A stretch of 64,000 bases of DNA, taken from contig JAULSR010000003.1 of NCBI GenBank assembly GCA_030512295.1, positions 2,976,001 through 3,040,000 on the forward strand. Reading direction: 5' to 3'. Below are positions 1-11,206 of the stretch, in pieces. Position numbers and translations under genes: made by a program. The stretch's first letter is position 1, and the number at the start of each line of letters is the position of its first letter. Source of the stretch: Bombardia bombarda (taxonomy: Eukaryota > Ascomycota > Sordariomycetes > Sordariales > Lasiosphaeriaceae). Under the pieces are notes generated by a model. It was not told where the DNA came from, made no database searches, and saw only the letters and a list, made by a program, of their open reading frames with translations.

Positions 1-1166
1 CCGGGTTTGGCCGGTGTCCACGAACACCATGACCCGTGGTTGGCCGCCAGGATCCCTTCCTCTCAGGTGTCGCCCAAATATGAAGTTCGTTGTTTGCATT
101 ATCCCATGACGATAGTACCGTGGAGTCATGTCGTGCATAACGGCTGGTCGGCACTGCTACCGCCACTGGTGAAGGAAAAGATGCCGGCTCGTTTGCCGGA
201 AGTTCGATAAAATAAGAAATAGGGTTGCCATGACTCTCCAGCTCAGCTGGGGGCTGTGATGTAGCCTTTGGAATTGGTGATCCAATAAGGTTACTATAAG
301 GGTGAAATAGTGGGCTGCCGACGTTGCTGGCCGGTGGCGAAGAAAGGGCAGGTGAGTATATCTGCCGTATAAGAGGTTCCGACCCCGAAATCTGCCGCTT
401 GTGATCAGGAGAAGGAATGTAAGGCCCTTTTGTGGCTTGTTAGCGTCGGTATAAAAGTAGCACAGGGAGGAAAGGTGAGTGGCTTACCTCGGGGTGGACT
501 GATAAATCGCTTCCCACCGTGACCAAGTCCATTCTCGGCTTCCCTGACCATGCCCGAGAGTTGCCGAGAGTGTACAGGTTGGTACGGCATTCTCTGTACC
601 TTTCTCCTCCTTCGACATCCACACTTGTATAGTATGATAAAGAACATAGCGAGGACTGTGATGGCACTCGCAATGGCGATGCCGATAATCGCTCCAGCGG
701 GTATAGCTCCGCTGTTGTCGGTGTCGCGGGGCTTGGCGACCGATGTCGCGCTCACAGCTGGTGATGAAGTGACGATGATGGGCAGAAAAACGCTCCGGGA
801 ACTTGGATTAGAACTTAACCTCGCTGGCACAAGATCGTCTATTGGGCAAGATGCATTGGTGCATGGGTTGCTCTTGCAGCAGCCCAGGAATGGTGGCGCG
901 TCGAGGGCGCAGGTGTACCATTGTGCTGCCGAGCCAGAGGTCTGGGTGGTGCCAGCGTTGCATTCCTGCGTGGGAATGGTCGCGTAACTGGCACTCGAAA
1001 AGGAGGCTTCTCGAAGGTCGCCGTCGGGGCATGTGCCTGAGCCGTTTGCACATGGATCAGTGGTGCAGCAACCAATAAACTCGATGGCGGCGTTCTGGCA
1101 TGTGTAGAATTGGCCGCCTTTCGGGCAATTGAGGCCAAGGCTCAGTGGAAGGATTTGGGTCGTCAT
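1..1166 (-). CDS. Cys-rich single-pass membrane protein (3' end beyond window)
   Basis: Function unknown; it resembles fungal single-TM surface proteins with a small extracellular Cys-rich region. Exon 1 is 1166-488 and exon 2 is 426-1, still open at the window edge. The 61-nt intron (487-427) has a GTAAGC donor and a GCTAAC branch site, and phase 1 fits on both sides. Numbered from Met at 1166, two similar modules lie at about residues 14-46 and 69-107, each with an aromatic-Tyr-Thr-Cys motif followed by a Gly-Cys-Cys...Pro-Cys motif. A Ser/Thr-rich stretch, a TM helix at about 157-181 and an RRRRK stop-transfer signal follow. The cytoplasmic tail is long, polar and Pro/Ser-rich. The start at 1166 was preferred to Met at 1244 because it places the first Cys module close to the N-terminus, but neither start gives a clear signal peptide. 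A sensor or wall-anchored role is inference only. Confidence 0.75.
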
Positions 1167-2674
1167 TGCCAATGAAAAGACGGATCGACGATCCCGGAGC
1201 GCGATATGGAGTGTCTTTGTCAGGCAATTGAACCACCTAATCACCGGCTGCTCCTGCCCCAGCTGCTGGTTAAAGCCAATTGGACGACCTGTGTGATTGC
1301 GAGTCCAGAAGGGCCTAACTTGAAGCTGGGAATGGAAGCTTAAAGATCAGAGGTTGGATGTGGAAGGAGAAAATGTCCAGCGGACGATCTGGAAGGGGAG
1401 GAGCGACCATATTCAAGGCAAGTACGAGTGGGGAGGATTAAGTGATGAAGCTCGCAGCTTCCCTGTGTATGAAAGCTTCCCCAGTCTCGTTCCATGCGTC
1501 TGTGACATCTGTGCCCCCAAGGTGCCTCTTTTTCGCCGCTCTGCCCTCCAGCTCCTGCCTCAGATCTGCGTTGGTGCAGTCCCGCGGCTGAGCCACATCT
1601 GGAAGGCGGTAATGTGTAATCCAGCGTTCTCATCGCCGTCAGATTCGATCAAGGCTGAGGAGTACAGAAGCTGAGTACCTACCTAATTCCAGGTAGGCGA
1701 GTGCCGATTTTCGGTGAATCGCAGGATAATCGATGTTTGCATCTGAATTCTTGAACTGCAGTGGGTGCACTGTCATACTGACCTGATCGATAGAGCACGG
1801 GATGTTTGTTGCAACTTCAAAGGTCGAACGAAGGAAGGTGCGTGCCAGAACATGGAACCTAGTCTAGTTGCTGATGGTACCTTGCAGGCCTTGTTCGACG
1901 CCGCAGCCCGCAGGTCGACCCACACCCACCGCTGCGCTAAGGTAACCTAGCATGGTGATCGGAGCCAAAAATAAAACAGTCACGCTCTCAATTCGATACC
2001 AACGGCCTGGATAACGTCCTTTTCTACCTAGACGAGTCGGTGGTTTCGACTGCCACCTTCGCCTCATCAAACATTCTTAAGACGGGCTGCACAGAAGCCT
2101 TCTCTCTCCCAATTCCGTTTCATTTTGTCCAAGACCCTACTGGGCGAATTTGGAGGCCAACGGTTGCCAGCAGTGGAGCATGGAAGCACAGGTCGCACAA
2201 CAATAGTTTGCATGCCTGCTAGCGGCGGTGTAAATGTTAAGGCTAATCCATCCACATCTTTGGTATCGGAGAGCTATTACAAACACGACTCCTCGCAAAT
2301 CTTGGTCAACCTCCTTCAGTCATATGGACCAAGAGGATCCCGATCTCGATCTTTCGATATATCCATGACTTTTTCCCAATACCTAGGACTTTTGTATATA
2401 ATTTAAAGTTTGGTAATACCAGTCTGAATGAGTCTAGATGGGGTTGCCAACACTCGTGCCTGCCCCTTTGGCCGGGTACGGATGCAGTTGCACATTTAAC
2501 AGCTCACCGGTCACACCGGTCAAATGGGCAGAACTTGGGAAGGTACGCCTTGGACACTTTGAGGAGGGGGAATGAGGTAAAAACCTTGTAGTAGCCCGTC
2601 AGGTTCATGATTTATGGAAGAGTTTCCAATCCCAAAGACCCCACATATGGACCGCATCAATAACCAAATTCAAC
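1167..2674. other. Intergenic, no gene seen
   Basis: This holds the promoter side of the Cys-rich membrane protein and the upstream region of the secreted gene at 2675. Short open frames are present on both strands, but none shows a recognisable domain, plausible splice structure or signal peptide. It contains one of the recurrent TACCTA/TAGGTA motifs at about 1675-1697. Confidence 0.5.
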
Positions 2675-3567
2675 ATGAATCTCTCTTTTCCCCTCTTCCT
2701 CGCCGCCATTGTGGGCATTTCTGCCCATAGTGTCCCGGGCATGGAGAAAGCGGCGCTCAACCAAGGGCAGTTACAGCCGCGGAAGGAGCATAGGGCGGAG
2801 ATTTCGGCGGTTTCGTACGTTGTGGTAATCTCTGACAGTTCCATGATCCGTGATCGACAAGGATATGCTACTAACTATGTGACAATTGCAGTGAATCCAC
2901 CGCTCAGTTCTCGTGCGATACGCTAGTATACGGCCTCAATGCAGACGACTGCGCTTACATGGCGGCCATCGGCATGGCTGGCCAGGGAGAGAACTCGCTC
3001 ACAGACAATGGGTTGATGTGGATCGGCTCTGACGGGCCCAACACATTCACCTTTGTCAACGCTGCCGGAATGCCCATCACGCTGATCATGTGGCGAACCA
3101 GCGCCATGGACAACCAGGCCGCATTTATGAACGCTCGCCCACCCCTGATCAGCTATTCTCTACCGACCACCGGCAGTGCGATTGAGATCTCCATCGATAA
3201 CAGCATCTCGGGCGGTTGGTCGAGCCTCTACAACCATGAGACAACGCTCACGCAGTATGGACAAGTCTCCAACACCTTCGGCGAGTTTAGTACTGGCACC
3301 TTTGCTACTGTCGACGTCTCCAGTCTGGTGAACATGTCAGGCAACCCCATGACAATCGTTGTCGACAGCGGATGTGTCTCTGACATGAACACCTGCGTTT
3401 ACAAGTGCAACGCGGAAACCGAAAACATGTGCGGCGCATCTAGGAGCTATTCTTTACTCAATTGTGCCGGCCACAATGCCGTGGTCAGCAATGATCAGTT
3501 TGGCAATCCGACTGGAGGGTGCCAGGGCTGGACTTATGGAGGGCATATCGATGTGATCATGACTTAG
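2675..3567 (+). CDS. Secreted protein of the allergen Asp f 4 family
   Basis: Small secreted fungal protein with no known enzymatic role; family members include the Aspergillus allergen Asp f 4. Exon 1 (2675 to about 2824) encodes a signal peptide of about 20 residues followed by a short polar region. The long second exon (ending 3567) carries the conserved domain, including WIGSDGP, a GQVSNTFGEF-like stretch, VDVS-VNM and SDMNTCV, plus paired cysteines near the C-terminus. Splicing is unclear. The consensus branch TACTAAC and acceptor at 2891 leave the reading frame wrong by one base. The next AG at 2907 gives an in-frame join with a GTAATC donor at 2825 and a protein of about 269 aa. A sequence error in exon 1 is the other possibility. 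Family assignment rests on recall of the conserved motifs. Confidence 0.75.
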
Positions 3568-3873
3568 GCCAGAAACAGAACTTTACTTTTTAGGGCAGGC
3601 TGTGACTGCAGCAAGAGATTGACGAGCAGATATGTCTTCATCCCACAACCTTTTCCTTTTCTCTTTCATTTTTGGCGATGGAAGTTGGGAACGTATTTCA
3701 ACGATGCTATCGGATCTTCTTCCCATCAAACACCTATATACTACTTGCCACTCAGCATTAGATACCTAGAACATTCGGCAATCTTGACCCTAAGCTTCAC
3801 ACTCCGATCTGTTTTCCAATTAAATACATCAAAATCATCAAAGCACATCCATGTCCATATGTCTCATGCTCAC
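3568..3873. other. Convergent intergenic spacer
   Basis: This is the spacer between the 3' ends of the Asp f 4-like gene (+) and the VOC gene (-). It is AT- and pyrimidine-rich and presumably holds both polyadenylation regions. No coding evidence. Confidence 0.4.
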
Positions 3874-4537
3874 TCATAAGCTGAACTCCAACCTATTCCC
3901 TGCATAATCCCTTGCGAAAAACCTCGTCGGATACTCGACACCCTTGGAACCTACAGAGAATTAGCACCACAGTTAAAGCCCCAAGAAAAAAGAATGCCAC
4001 ATACCAGAACTCTCGCCCCCAGGCCTATCACACTCAGTCGGCGCACCCAACACCCCATAACTCCCACCACTCTCCGTCTTGGCCTCCTCTCCACCACCAC
4101 CACCACCCGCTACAAAATGCGCCCAGATTCGCTCCTGCAGCGCCCTCAGCGCTTCGGCATCCCCGCCAATCCGGAAACACGGGTGTCTCGCAGCCCCGCG
4201 CGCCTCGTCAGAGAAGTCAGCGTCGGGGCGGCCAAAGGCGACGTGCAGCTGCTGGCCCGAGTCGGCAATGTCAAACCAAGCGAGCCGGTCGCGCTGCAGT
4301 TGCGGCACGGGGCGCGGCGTCAGGCCGAGGGTGGTGCCGTAGAAGGCGGCGGCTGCGTCGAGAGTGTCGGGGGGACGAGGATGTTGACCTGGGGGGTGTT
4401 AGTCTGGGGTGCGACATGGAGGGGGATGGATGGGTTGAGAGGTGTGATGGGATTTGGGGATGGTGAGTGAGGGTTGTGAAAGAGGGAAGGAAGGAATGAG
4501 TAGGGGTGGGACAGACATGATGGAGGCCGGTGATCAT
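3874..4537 (-). CDS. VOC/glyoxalase-fold protein, frameshifted at a C6 run
   Basis: Member of the vicinal oxygen chelate (glyoxalase/bleomycin resistance) superfamily; the substrate cannot be told. Three exons: 4537-4517 (MITGLHH), 4388-4005 and 3950-3874, with introns 4389-4516 and 3951-4004. The first junction creates the typical N-terminus MITGLHHVNILVPP. The middle exon carries the DTLDAAAAFYG helix, LAWFDI and the HPCFRI strand. The last exon ends with FFARDYAGNRLEFSL, the usual VOC end containing the metal-ligand Glu. The frame breaks between VNILVPP and DTLDAA, exactly at a run of six C on the coding strand (4369-4374 on +). One more C makes 483 coding bases, or 160 aa, the usual family length. 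It is either a sequencing undercall or a recent disabling deletion. Confidence 0.85.
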
Positions 4538-5136
4538 TTTGAGAGAAAGATTCCTATCTGTTTGAACTGTGTGGCAACTCTGATGTGCTGTGAGACAAGG
4601 CAGAAAATGAGTCGGATAGGTCTTAATAACTGCCTTGTCTATTGTTTCTTCACCATTTCTGTTTGTTGTTGGTTATGGTGGGTGGTTGTGGTGGTAGCGA
4701 CGATGCCGCACACGCACCCCGCCTCCCTCCGGCGCCGGTCGGTGGATTAAAGCAAGTGTGATGGGTGGTGGGGTGGCACTCGCTCCCTTGTGCCTCCCGG
4801 ATGCGGGGTTTCAGACTCCCCACCCCTCCCCTCCCCCCCCCTTTTTGGTTGACGCCATTGGGAACCAATTCTCCGCAATAGATGCTAGCAATACAGTCGT
4901 TTTATGTTTCATCCTTCACCGAGATGTGAGGTAGTTTCCGTATTAGAGTCTTTATTCACTTAAAATAATGCGCTGTTAAAGTGTGGTTCCACGCGGGCAT
5001 TGCTATGTTCTGCCTGCTTGCTTTAACAACACCATTTGGGTCCGCTTGATGCAGAGTCTGCTACATCTAACCACATAAGTAAAAGACGGCGAGTAAAAGA
5101 GAATATTATTCACCTAAAGTGTAGTTGAAAGTTTAG
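4538..5136. other. Intergenic, low-complexity stretches
   Basis: This is the promoter side of the VOC gene. It contains GT-rich (about 4660-4700) and C-rich (about 4815-4845) low-complexity stretches. No gene seen. Confidence 0.4.
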
Positions 5137-5448
5137 TCACAATTGTGGTATAGGCATTTCTAGCCGGTCCATATCATCCCTCTCGGGGGAGTCAATATAA
5201 AATCCACGATGGACAAGACAGAGACGGAATCCATTCCCTAGGCCGCTGTGAGGGCCTTGTTGATAGATTAGGAACAACATAGGCAATTGAAGTCTGTAGG
5301 AATTGGTACCGCGTTGTCCGTAGCGGTAGATGTGCGTCCGCACGGCGTTCTTCTCGTTTGGGACCGTAGCCAGCGCGCTGTCGTTGGCGATTTCTTGTAG
5401 GGCGGACGCGAGCGCGTTGACGTTGGTGAAGTGACCCGCAGGATTCAT
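5137..5448 (-). CDS. Hypothetical small protein
   Basis: Not recognised. The first half of the frame has protein-like composition, with an amphipathic stretch (NVNALASALQEIANDSALAT) followed by a basic THIYRYGQRG segment. The second half looks less constrained. An upstream CATCCAG could be a splice acceptor just before the Met at 5448, so a 5' exon may be missing. It may equally be a chance frame, and no domain supports it. Confidence 0.25.
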   Translation of the reverse strand: MNPAGHFTNVNALASALQEIANDSALATVPNEKNAVRTHIYRYGQRGTNSYRLQLPMLFLIYQQGPHSGLGNGFRLCLVHRGFYIDSPERDDMDRLEMPIPQL

Positions 5449-5822
5449 GATACAGCAGCAGTGGCTGGATGTCAATGGCAAAGGTCAATGAATAAGAACA
5501 TCAACGAGGACGTTTATGACGAGACGAAGAAGGCATGAGACTATAAAACCTTGGCTTTGCGAAGTAGAAGTAAAGCTCTGAGTCATATGTAAGAGAGCAA
5601 TCACGATTTGTGGGTGCGAAGTTACAGGGACCAAACACTCCTTCTTTATACTAGGTTTAATCGACTTTCTACTCTTATTACCACCTCAGCTGGATAAAAC
5701 CGACCGCAAGCCTAAAAAGACATTCCAAATCAAATATACACGTTTGATTTCGCAATTTCAACATGTAACAGCATGGCAGCAACCCACAAACCATATTAAC
5801 ACTCCAACAGCAATCCGTTCCT
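5449..5822. other. Intergenic
   Basis: This is AT-rich sequence downstream of sfh5 (-). It probably holds the sfh5 3' UTR, and nothing else is recognised. Confidence 0.4.
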
Positions 5823-7044
5823 TCACTTAAGCTCCGGCTCTCTTCCCTCCGCGTTGAGGTCACCGCCCTTGCCGCCATACTCAACAGGCAGCTTCTCGCC
5901 CAGCGCCTTGACCTTGCTGTCGGCAAACTCGAGCGCCAGGTTTCCGCCGTTGGACATGGGGTGGAACTTCTTGATGGTCTTGGGGGCGACAAACAGCTTC
6001 ATGAAGGCATAGACAAAGCCCATGATGGCAGGCACGTTGACAAAGAACTTCTCCTTGAGCAGCTCGGGGTAGTTCTGGGCAAAGACCTTGATGGTCTCGG
6101 AGCTGGCCGACTTGACGTGGGGCGACTGGCGCAGGAAGCTGATGGACTTGTAGTCGTGCACCTGGAAGATCTTGTACGGGTCGTAGTCGGCAGTGATGGC
6201 CTTGGTCGCGGTGGAGAGGGAGAGCTCCTCCAGGGCAAGTTCCATCAGGGCGACGCGCCACTCGATGAATCTTAGATGTGGGGTCAATTACTTGGTACTT
6301 GTATGGGTGGGAATTGGGACAAGCCTACTCATTGAGGTTTCCAAAAGTCTCGTCGATGGACTTGGCACCGCCGTAGACATTCCAGGTGAAGACCTCCTTG
6401 CCCTCGGGCTCGGTGGAGGCAGCATCATCGCGATAAGTAGTGACAAAGCCGAGGCCCTCAAACTTGGCCTTGCTGTAGACCTTCTTGACCAGGTCGAGGG
6501 GCTTCGTCTTGGCGCGCCATTCCAGCGTCTTGACGAGCTGGTCCTTGGCCTTGGCGAGATCTCCGTCGTTGGCGTTGAGGTACTTTTGCAGGACGATCTG
6601 GCTGGGGACGTGGGTGTCGGGATCGGCGAGGGTGACACCCCAGACCTCGGGGTGGCCGACGGCTTTGGCAGCGCTCCACAGCTGGGCGATCGGCGTTAGC
6701 TCGGGAACAGCCGTTGCGTCCTTCTTGCTGCCACTGCTGCTGCTGGCATCGCCTGTTGGCACTGCTGTGGTAGTGGGGGCTTCCAGGGCTGAAGTGGGAA
6801 TTGCAGCGGGAGCTCCAGTCGATGGCGATGGGGCAGCGACAGCGTCAATCGCAGTAGCAGGGGCTGGCTGGTCAGATGTGGGCGTCTCAGATGGGGCAGA
6901 TGTCTCGGATGGGGCAGCAACAGGGCCAGCGCTAGCGGCGACAGGACCAGTGGCGGGTGCTGAGAGTGAGACAGGTGCAGCAGCCGGTGCAGACTTGCTG
7001 CTGCTGCTGCTGTCGACCTCGACCTTAGCTTCTTGCTCGCTCAT
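5823..7044 (-). CDS. sfh5: Phosphatidylinositol transfer protein SFH5 (CRAL-TRIO)
   Basis: Non-classical Sec14-family lipid transfer protein. In yeast Sfh5 moves phosphatidylinositol between membranes at the ER/cortex and also binds haem. Exons are 7044-6329 and 6270-5823; the 58-nt intron splits the Glu codon before FIEWR. The protein is 387 aa. It has a long Ala/Ser/Pro-rich low-complexity N-terminus (about 1-125), a CRAL-TRIO N-terminal helical region (QLWSAAKAVGHPEVWGV, LQKYLNANDGDLAKA) and the CRAL-TRIO lipid-binding domain (TWNVYGGAKSIDETFGNLNE, YKSISFLRQSP, YPELLKEKFFVNVP, APKTIKKFHPMSNG). It ends in an acidic Lys-terminated tail. The start at MSEQEAK was preferred to Met at 7110 because it matches the family N-terminus. 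It is divergent from the mitochondrial phosphate carrier gene. Confidence 0.93.
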
Positions 7045-7723
7045 TGTGCTAGAGCTGTTGTTGAGGTTGGGTTTAGGTTGTCTTGGGATTCTTGCTCGCT
7101 GTCGAGTCAAAAACGGGCTCGACAGGCGACAGGTGACAATTTGTGGAGAATTGCACAGAAGACCAGATATCAGCGCTTGGCGTGTCGCATCGAAGAATCG
7201 TGAATCAACGGGCGAATTGGTGGGCTAGTCTTTATCGGTCCTAAGCCTTATCGGTTGAGAAAAGTACCTGAGATACCCTAACCCTTGCCACCCCTTTTGG
7301 CCCGATGGACGCGAGCAGGGCAAGGGTCGCGTCAGCCAGAGCCGGGAAGCCGAGGATGGGTTGGCCTTGACGTCATGGCAAACCAGCCTGCAAGGGGCGC
7401 TCACTAAGAAAGGGCAGCACAACAATCAAGAAGTTTGGCACAAAATTTTGGTGACGGCGACAGAAGTACAGGGGAGCTCGGATCCATCGGCTGGCAACAG
7501 AATCCACCTGGGCATTGTTTAACAGAAAATCTGCGATTCTTTGAAGAGGATTCATTGCTTTTTCTTCTTCTTCCTCAATTGCCCATTTAGCGCTCTGTCT
7601 CCTGTTGCCAGCCACGTTCTGTCCTCTGCTGTTCTGTTCTGCTCTGTCCCGTCCATCTCATCGCCCGAAAGAAGCCTGAAGCCAAAACGCCGTCACCAGA
7701 ATAAAAACAAGAAAAGCACCAAA
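7045..7723. promoter_or_regulatory. Shared divergent promoter region sfh5 / mir1
   Basis: These 679 bp separate the start codons of two divergently transcribed housekeeping genes. A pyrimidine-rich stretch (about 7558-7640) lies just upstream of the carrier start, as is common for fungal transcription initiation regions. No clear TATA box was seen on either side. Confidence 0.5.
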
Positions 7724-8736
7724 ATGGCACCACCACCAACACAAGTCCCCGCCTTCACAGCCACCGACTATGGCAAATTCTTTGGCGCCGGCGCCCTAGC
7801 AGCCACTCTCACCCACGGCGTAAGCATCAAGTCCCTTCTCTCGGATCAACCCAATAGCTAACCCCCTTATCCCCTCCCCAGGCCGCAACCCCCATCGACG
7901 TAGTCAAAACCCGCATCCAAGTCGACGACGCCATGAAGGGCCTCAACATGCTCAAGGCCGGCCGCTCCATCGTCGCAGCCGAAGGCGCCGGCGCCCTCCT
8001 CACCGGCTTCGGCCCCACCGCCGTCGGCTACCTCGTCCAAGGCGGCGCCAAGTTCGCCGGCTACGAGTTCTTCAAGAAAAAGTTCATCGAGCTCTCGGGC
8101 GGCCCCGAGAAGTCGGTCGACAAGCGCACCGCCATCTACCTCGGCGCCAGCGCCACCGCCGAGTTCTTCGCCGACATCGCGCTGTGCCCGCTCGAGGCGA
8201 CCCGCATCCGCCTCGTCTCGCAGCGGGGGTTCGCGACGGGCTTGGGCAGCGGCTTCATGCGGCTCGCGCGCGAGGAGGGGCTGAGGGGGTTTTACTCGGG
8301 TTTTGTGCCGCTGCTGTTCAAGCAGGTGCCGTATGCGGTCGGGCAGTTCTCGGTGCATGAGGGTGCGGTCGAGATGATTTATCGGTACATGGGCGCGGAG
8401 CGGAAGGCGAGGATGACGCATCTCGAGTCGACCGGGGTCGAGCTGGCGTCGGGCATCGTGGCGGGTGTCGCGGCGGCGGTGCTGTCACACCCGGCGGACA
8501 CGCTGCTCTCGGCGATGAACAAGGGCGCGGGGGATCCCAGCCAGGGGGCGACGAGCAGGCTGTTCACGCTGGCGAGGGAGTTTGGGCCCAAGAGGCTGTT
8601 GCTGACGGGGCTGGGGCCGAGGGTGTTTATGACGTGTGGGCTGGTGGCCGGGCAGTTTGTGATTTATGCGCAGTGCAAGACGCTTGTGGGGGCGCCGCCG
8701 GGGATCGAGATTCATAAGGAGAGCAAGTTGACTTGA
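7724..8736 (+). CDS. mir1: Mitochondrial phosphate carrier (Mir1 type)
   Basis: Inner-membrane carrier importing inorganic phosphate with protons into the mitochondrial matrix for ATP synthesis. Exons are 7724-7819 and 7882-8736, with a 62-nt GTAAGC...CAG intron in phase 0; 316 aa. Three mitochondrial carrier repeats are visible. The signatures are PIDVVKTRIQ in repeat 1, CPLEATRIRLVSQ in repeat 2 and HPADTLLSAMNK in repeat 3. EGAGALLTGFGPTAVGY, the FYSGFVPLLFKQVPY segment and the PPGIEI C-terminus are characteristic of Mir1 rather than the Pic2/copper branch. The coding sequence is very GC-rich, especially exon 2. Several G5 runs in this gene are in frame, so homopolymer errors in this window are not universal. 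Confidence 0.95.
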
Positions 8737-9106
8737 GGGGGTGAGGACTGGGTTTTTTGGTTAGTTGAGCATTTACAGGGGCGCAAGCGGTCCTGATTTT
8801 TCTTTTCTTGGGCGAATTCGCGACATATAGAGAAGAGGAAGAAGAGGATAGACGGACAGACCTCGGGGCGTTTTTACTGTCTGGAGTAAAGGTTTTCTAG
8901 GGGGTTTTCAAGGGACTGGGTTGCTGATATTCACTTGCTGTTGTGTTATTTCTACGATGCATATCTTGTAGTAGTAGATGAAGTAGCTGTGGTGATGAAT
9001 GCAGAGTTTTGACGCTGTCACTTGATCATATCGAATTACCCCCCTGAGTTTTATGTGAAGCAAGCATGACAAGAACCGTATTCGCACTTCGCTCCTCTAA
9101 CTAAGC
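8737..9106. other. Convergent intergenic spacer
   Basis: 3' flanks of mir1 (+) and the DUF1996 gene (-). No coding evidence. Confidence 0.4.
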
Positions 9107-10339
9107 TCAGTCCTTCCTCTTCATGTTGCCCATTCCAGCCATGACTCCTCCCGGCATCTTCTCGAGCCCTGTTGAATCGAATGGTCAGCATAGGCACAAG
9201 AACCAGCTTATCGGTACCACAAAAGAAAGAAGAGAAACTCACATCCATCAAAACTCTCAGTAACCTGCTCCTTCCGCGTACACTTGTTCCCCGTGCTGAT
9301 GGTCTGTGACTTGAGCTGTGGGCAATCTGCACAGTTGCTATCCATAGCCTTCTGCAGCGCATTATCCTTCCACCCAAACACGTAATCGCCGTGGTTTCCA
9401 AACCCCGTCTCGTCCCCCTGGCTCCACACAAATGGCTGACCTGTCGTCGGCCACAGCGCCTTGTCGTTGAACTTGGTCGTGTCCCAAATGACCTCATAGA
9501 ACAGCTGCGGGATCTTGACGGGGTGCGTGGCCGGGCAGGGCCCGCCATTCTCAAACGTGCCCGAGGTCGGGTACACGACGTGGCTCATATGGTCAGGCGA
9601 GTCGAGGTTCTTGCCGTCCCAACAGGTCGGGAAGCGGACGTTGGTCATAATTCCCGCCTTGCAGGGGGCGGTCGGGAAGTCCATGGTCTCGCCGGAGCGC
9701 GTCATAGGGTCCTTGAGGCAGGTGTAGGTGAGCTGGCGGAACTTGGAGGCCTCGGCCTTGGTGCGGTAGCCCTGCTGGCCGACGAGCATGCGGAAGCCGG
9801 GCTGGAAGGCGGTCACGGTCTGCTTGGTGTTACCGACGTAAGGGATGTAGTAGATGGTCATGCCGCCAGTTGCGGCCTCGAAGCCAACGTTGGGCTTTTG
9901 GGGCACGCGGTGGTAGCTGCCGTTCTTGGCGCGGAAGAAGAGGACGGCGGTCCAGTAGTTGGAGAAGTCCTCGGCGAAGGTGCAGGTTGTGCAGGTCGCC
10001 AAGCTGGGCGGCGGTGTTGTGGGATCCATTGAGATGTTGAAGGCGTTCTGGGACAAAGTGTGTCAGTACTGTTTGAACGGTAGTTGGTTTAAAGAACGCA
10101 CTCCTCCGACTATCTGGTGAAGATGTGGCGATGGGGCCATGCCAGGGTTGACGAGACTATCCAATTATCAAACTGTCAGTCAGCTTTGCTCTGAGTCAAC
10201 AAGTAAGAAAAAGGGGGTAAACCATAGAGACTTACGGGTCGAGACGCTCAACTACAAGCTGCGAGCACGAGAAGCGTAGAAGCGCGTCTGCACCCGACGC
10301 CGAAAGCGCCAGGGCCGTGGCGAGGGTGTTCCAATGCAT
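9107..10339 (-). CDS. Secreted DUF1996 domain protein
   Basis: Fungal extracellular protein with a DUF1996 domain; its biochemical role is unknown, although the family is common in wall and secreted proteomes. Four exons: 10339-10236, 10156-10102, 10047-9243 and 9168-9107, with introns of 79, 54 and 74 nt whose phases all agree; 341 aa. The N-terminus (MHWNTLATALALSASGADA) is a signal peptide, followed by LLRFSCSQLVVERLDP, the standard family opening. Exon 2 provides SPHLHQIVGG and exon 3 NAFNISMDP. Conserved blocks then follow: TCTTCTFAEDFSNYWTA, GGMTIYYIPY, FPTCWDGKNLDSPDHMSH, CPATHPVKIPQLFYEVIWDT and GDYVFGWKDNALQKAMD. The last exon is a short Gly/Met/Lys tail. No GPI signal or WSC domain is present. 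Confidence 0.93.
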
Positions 10340-11206
10340 GGTTGAGTTCCTGCCAAATCCCAGTCTATGACAAGCAAACACCAAAAGGAGGGAAAGAAGT
10401 GATGCAAAGGAAGTCAAATGTGGGCTTGGCGGTATTTTAAAGAAAGACTGAGCCAGCAGGCCATCTGCCCTCCCTCCCTCCATCTTTCTTCGAACCGCTT
10501 GCACGTCATGCCTGGATTATACCGGTTCAGGGCCACTTGGGATTGGTGGGATAGGCGGTCCTCGTGGGCGTTGAGCTTGTCCATCATAAACAATATTTTG
10601 ATTGAAAGAATCCCGGCAGTTACACTGCCGAATTTTGACGAGTTCCTTACGAAGTACACCATGCTTGATTCGGTGGCTAAATAGGGGCGGTTGTGACTTG
10701 ATTAATATGACGACCCCTGACTGCTATATGGCTGGCCTCTTTGCTCAGATAGTGAGAATCGGGATGCAACCGTGTAAGGGAGCAAAGGGCCAGAATGACT
10801 ATGGGTTCCATTTGCGGGGAAGGCAGAGATGGGTGGATTGATGGAGCCGGACACGGCTCCATCGAATTGATCAAGACTGAATGATTGCCGAGCTCCAAAC
10901 GATGCTGTCAATTTGAATCGGCAATTTAATTTAACCCCAACTTCGCTCGACACTTCAGCACGTAGCTTGCTACTAAAAAATACATCAAGTTTCAGTGTTC
11001 TTAGTCGGGAGATGTTTCAAGCCGCTCAATTCTTCCTTGCAGACTTCTCTCGCATCATGTAGGTTGCAGCTACATTGCATGCTTTGGCAATCTGCTGACA
11101 CCCTTTTTTTCGTTGCCAGTTCAGAACGGACCCCTTTTTGTGGGTGTTGTGGAGACCAGTGTGAAATCCACACGCAAAAAAGGCACCCACTAAAAGTGGA
11201 AGAAGA
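10340..11206. other. Intergenic, promoter of DUF1996 gene
   Basis: This is the upstream region of the DUF1996 gene. A TTTAAAATA element on the minus strand (about 10432-10442), roughly 95-100 nt from the start codon, could be a TATA-like element. No gene seen. Confidence 0.35.

Noticed and set aside
6193..7228. Plus-strand frames over sfh5
   Set aside because: Antisense to the conserved CRAL-TRIO gene; no domain.
9391..10032. 213-codon plus-strand frame over the DUF1996 gene
   Set aside because: Opposite strand of a well-supported gene; Gly/Val/Glu-rich shadow.
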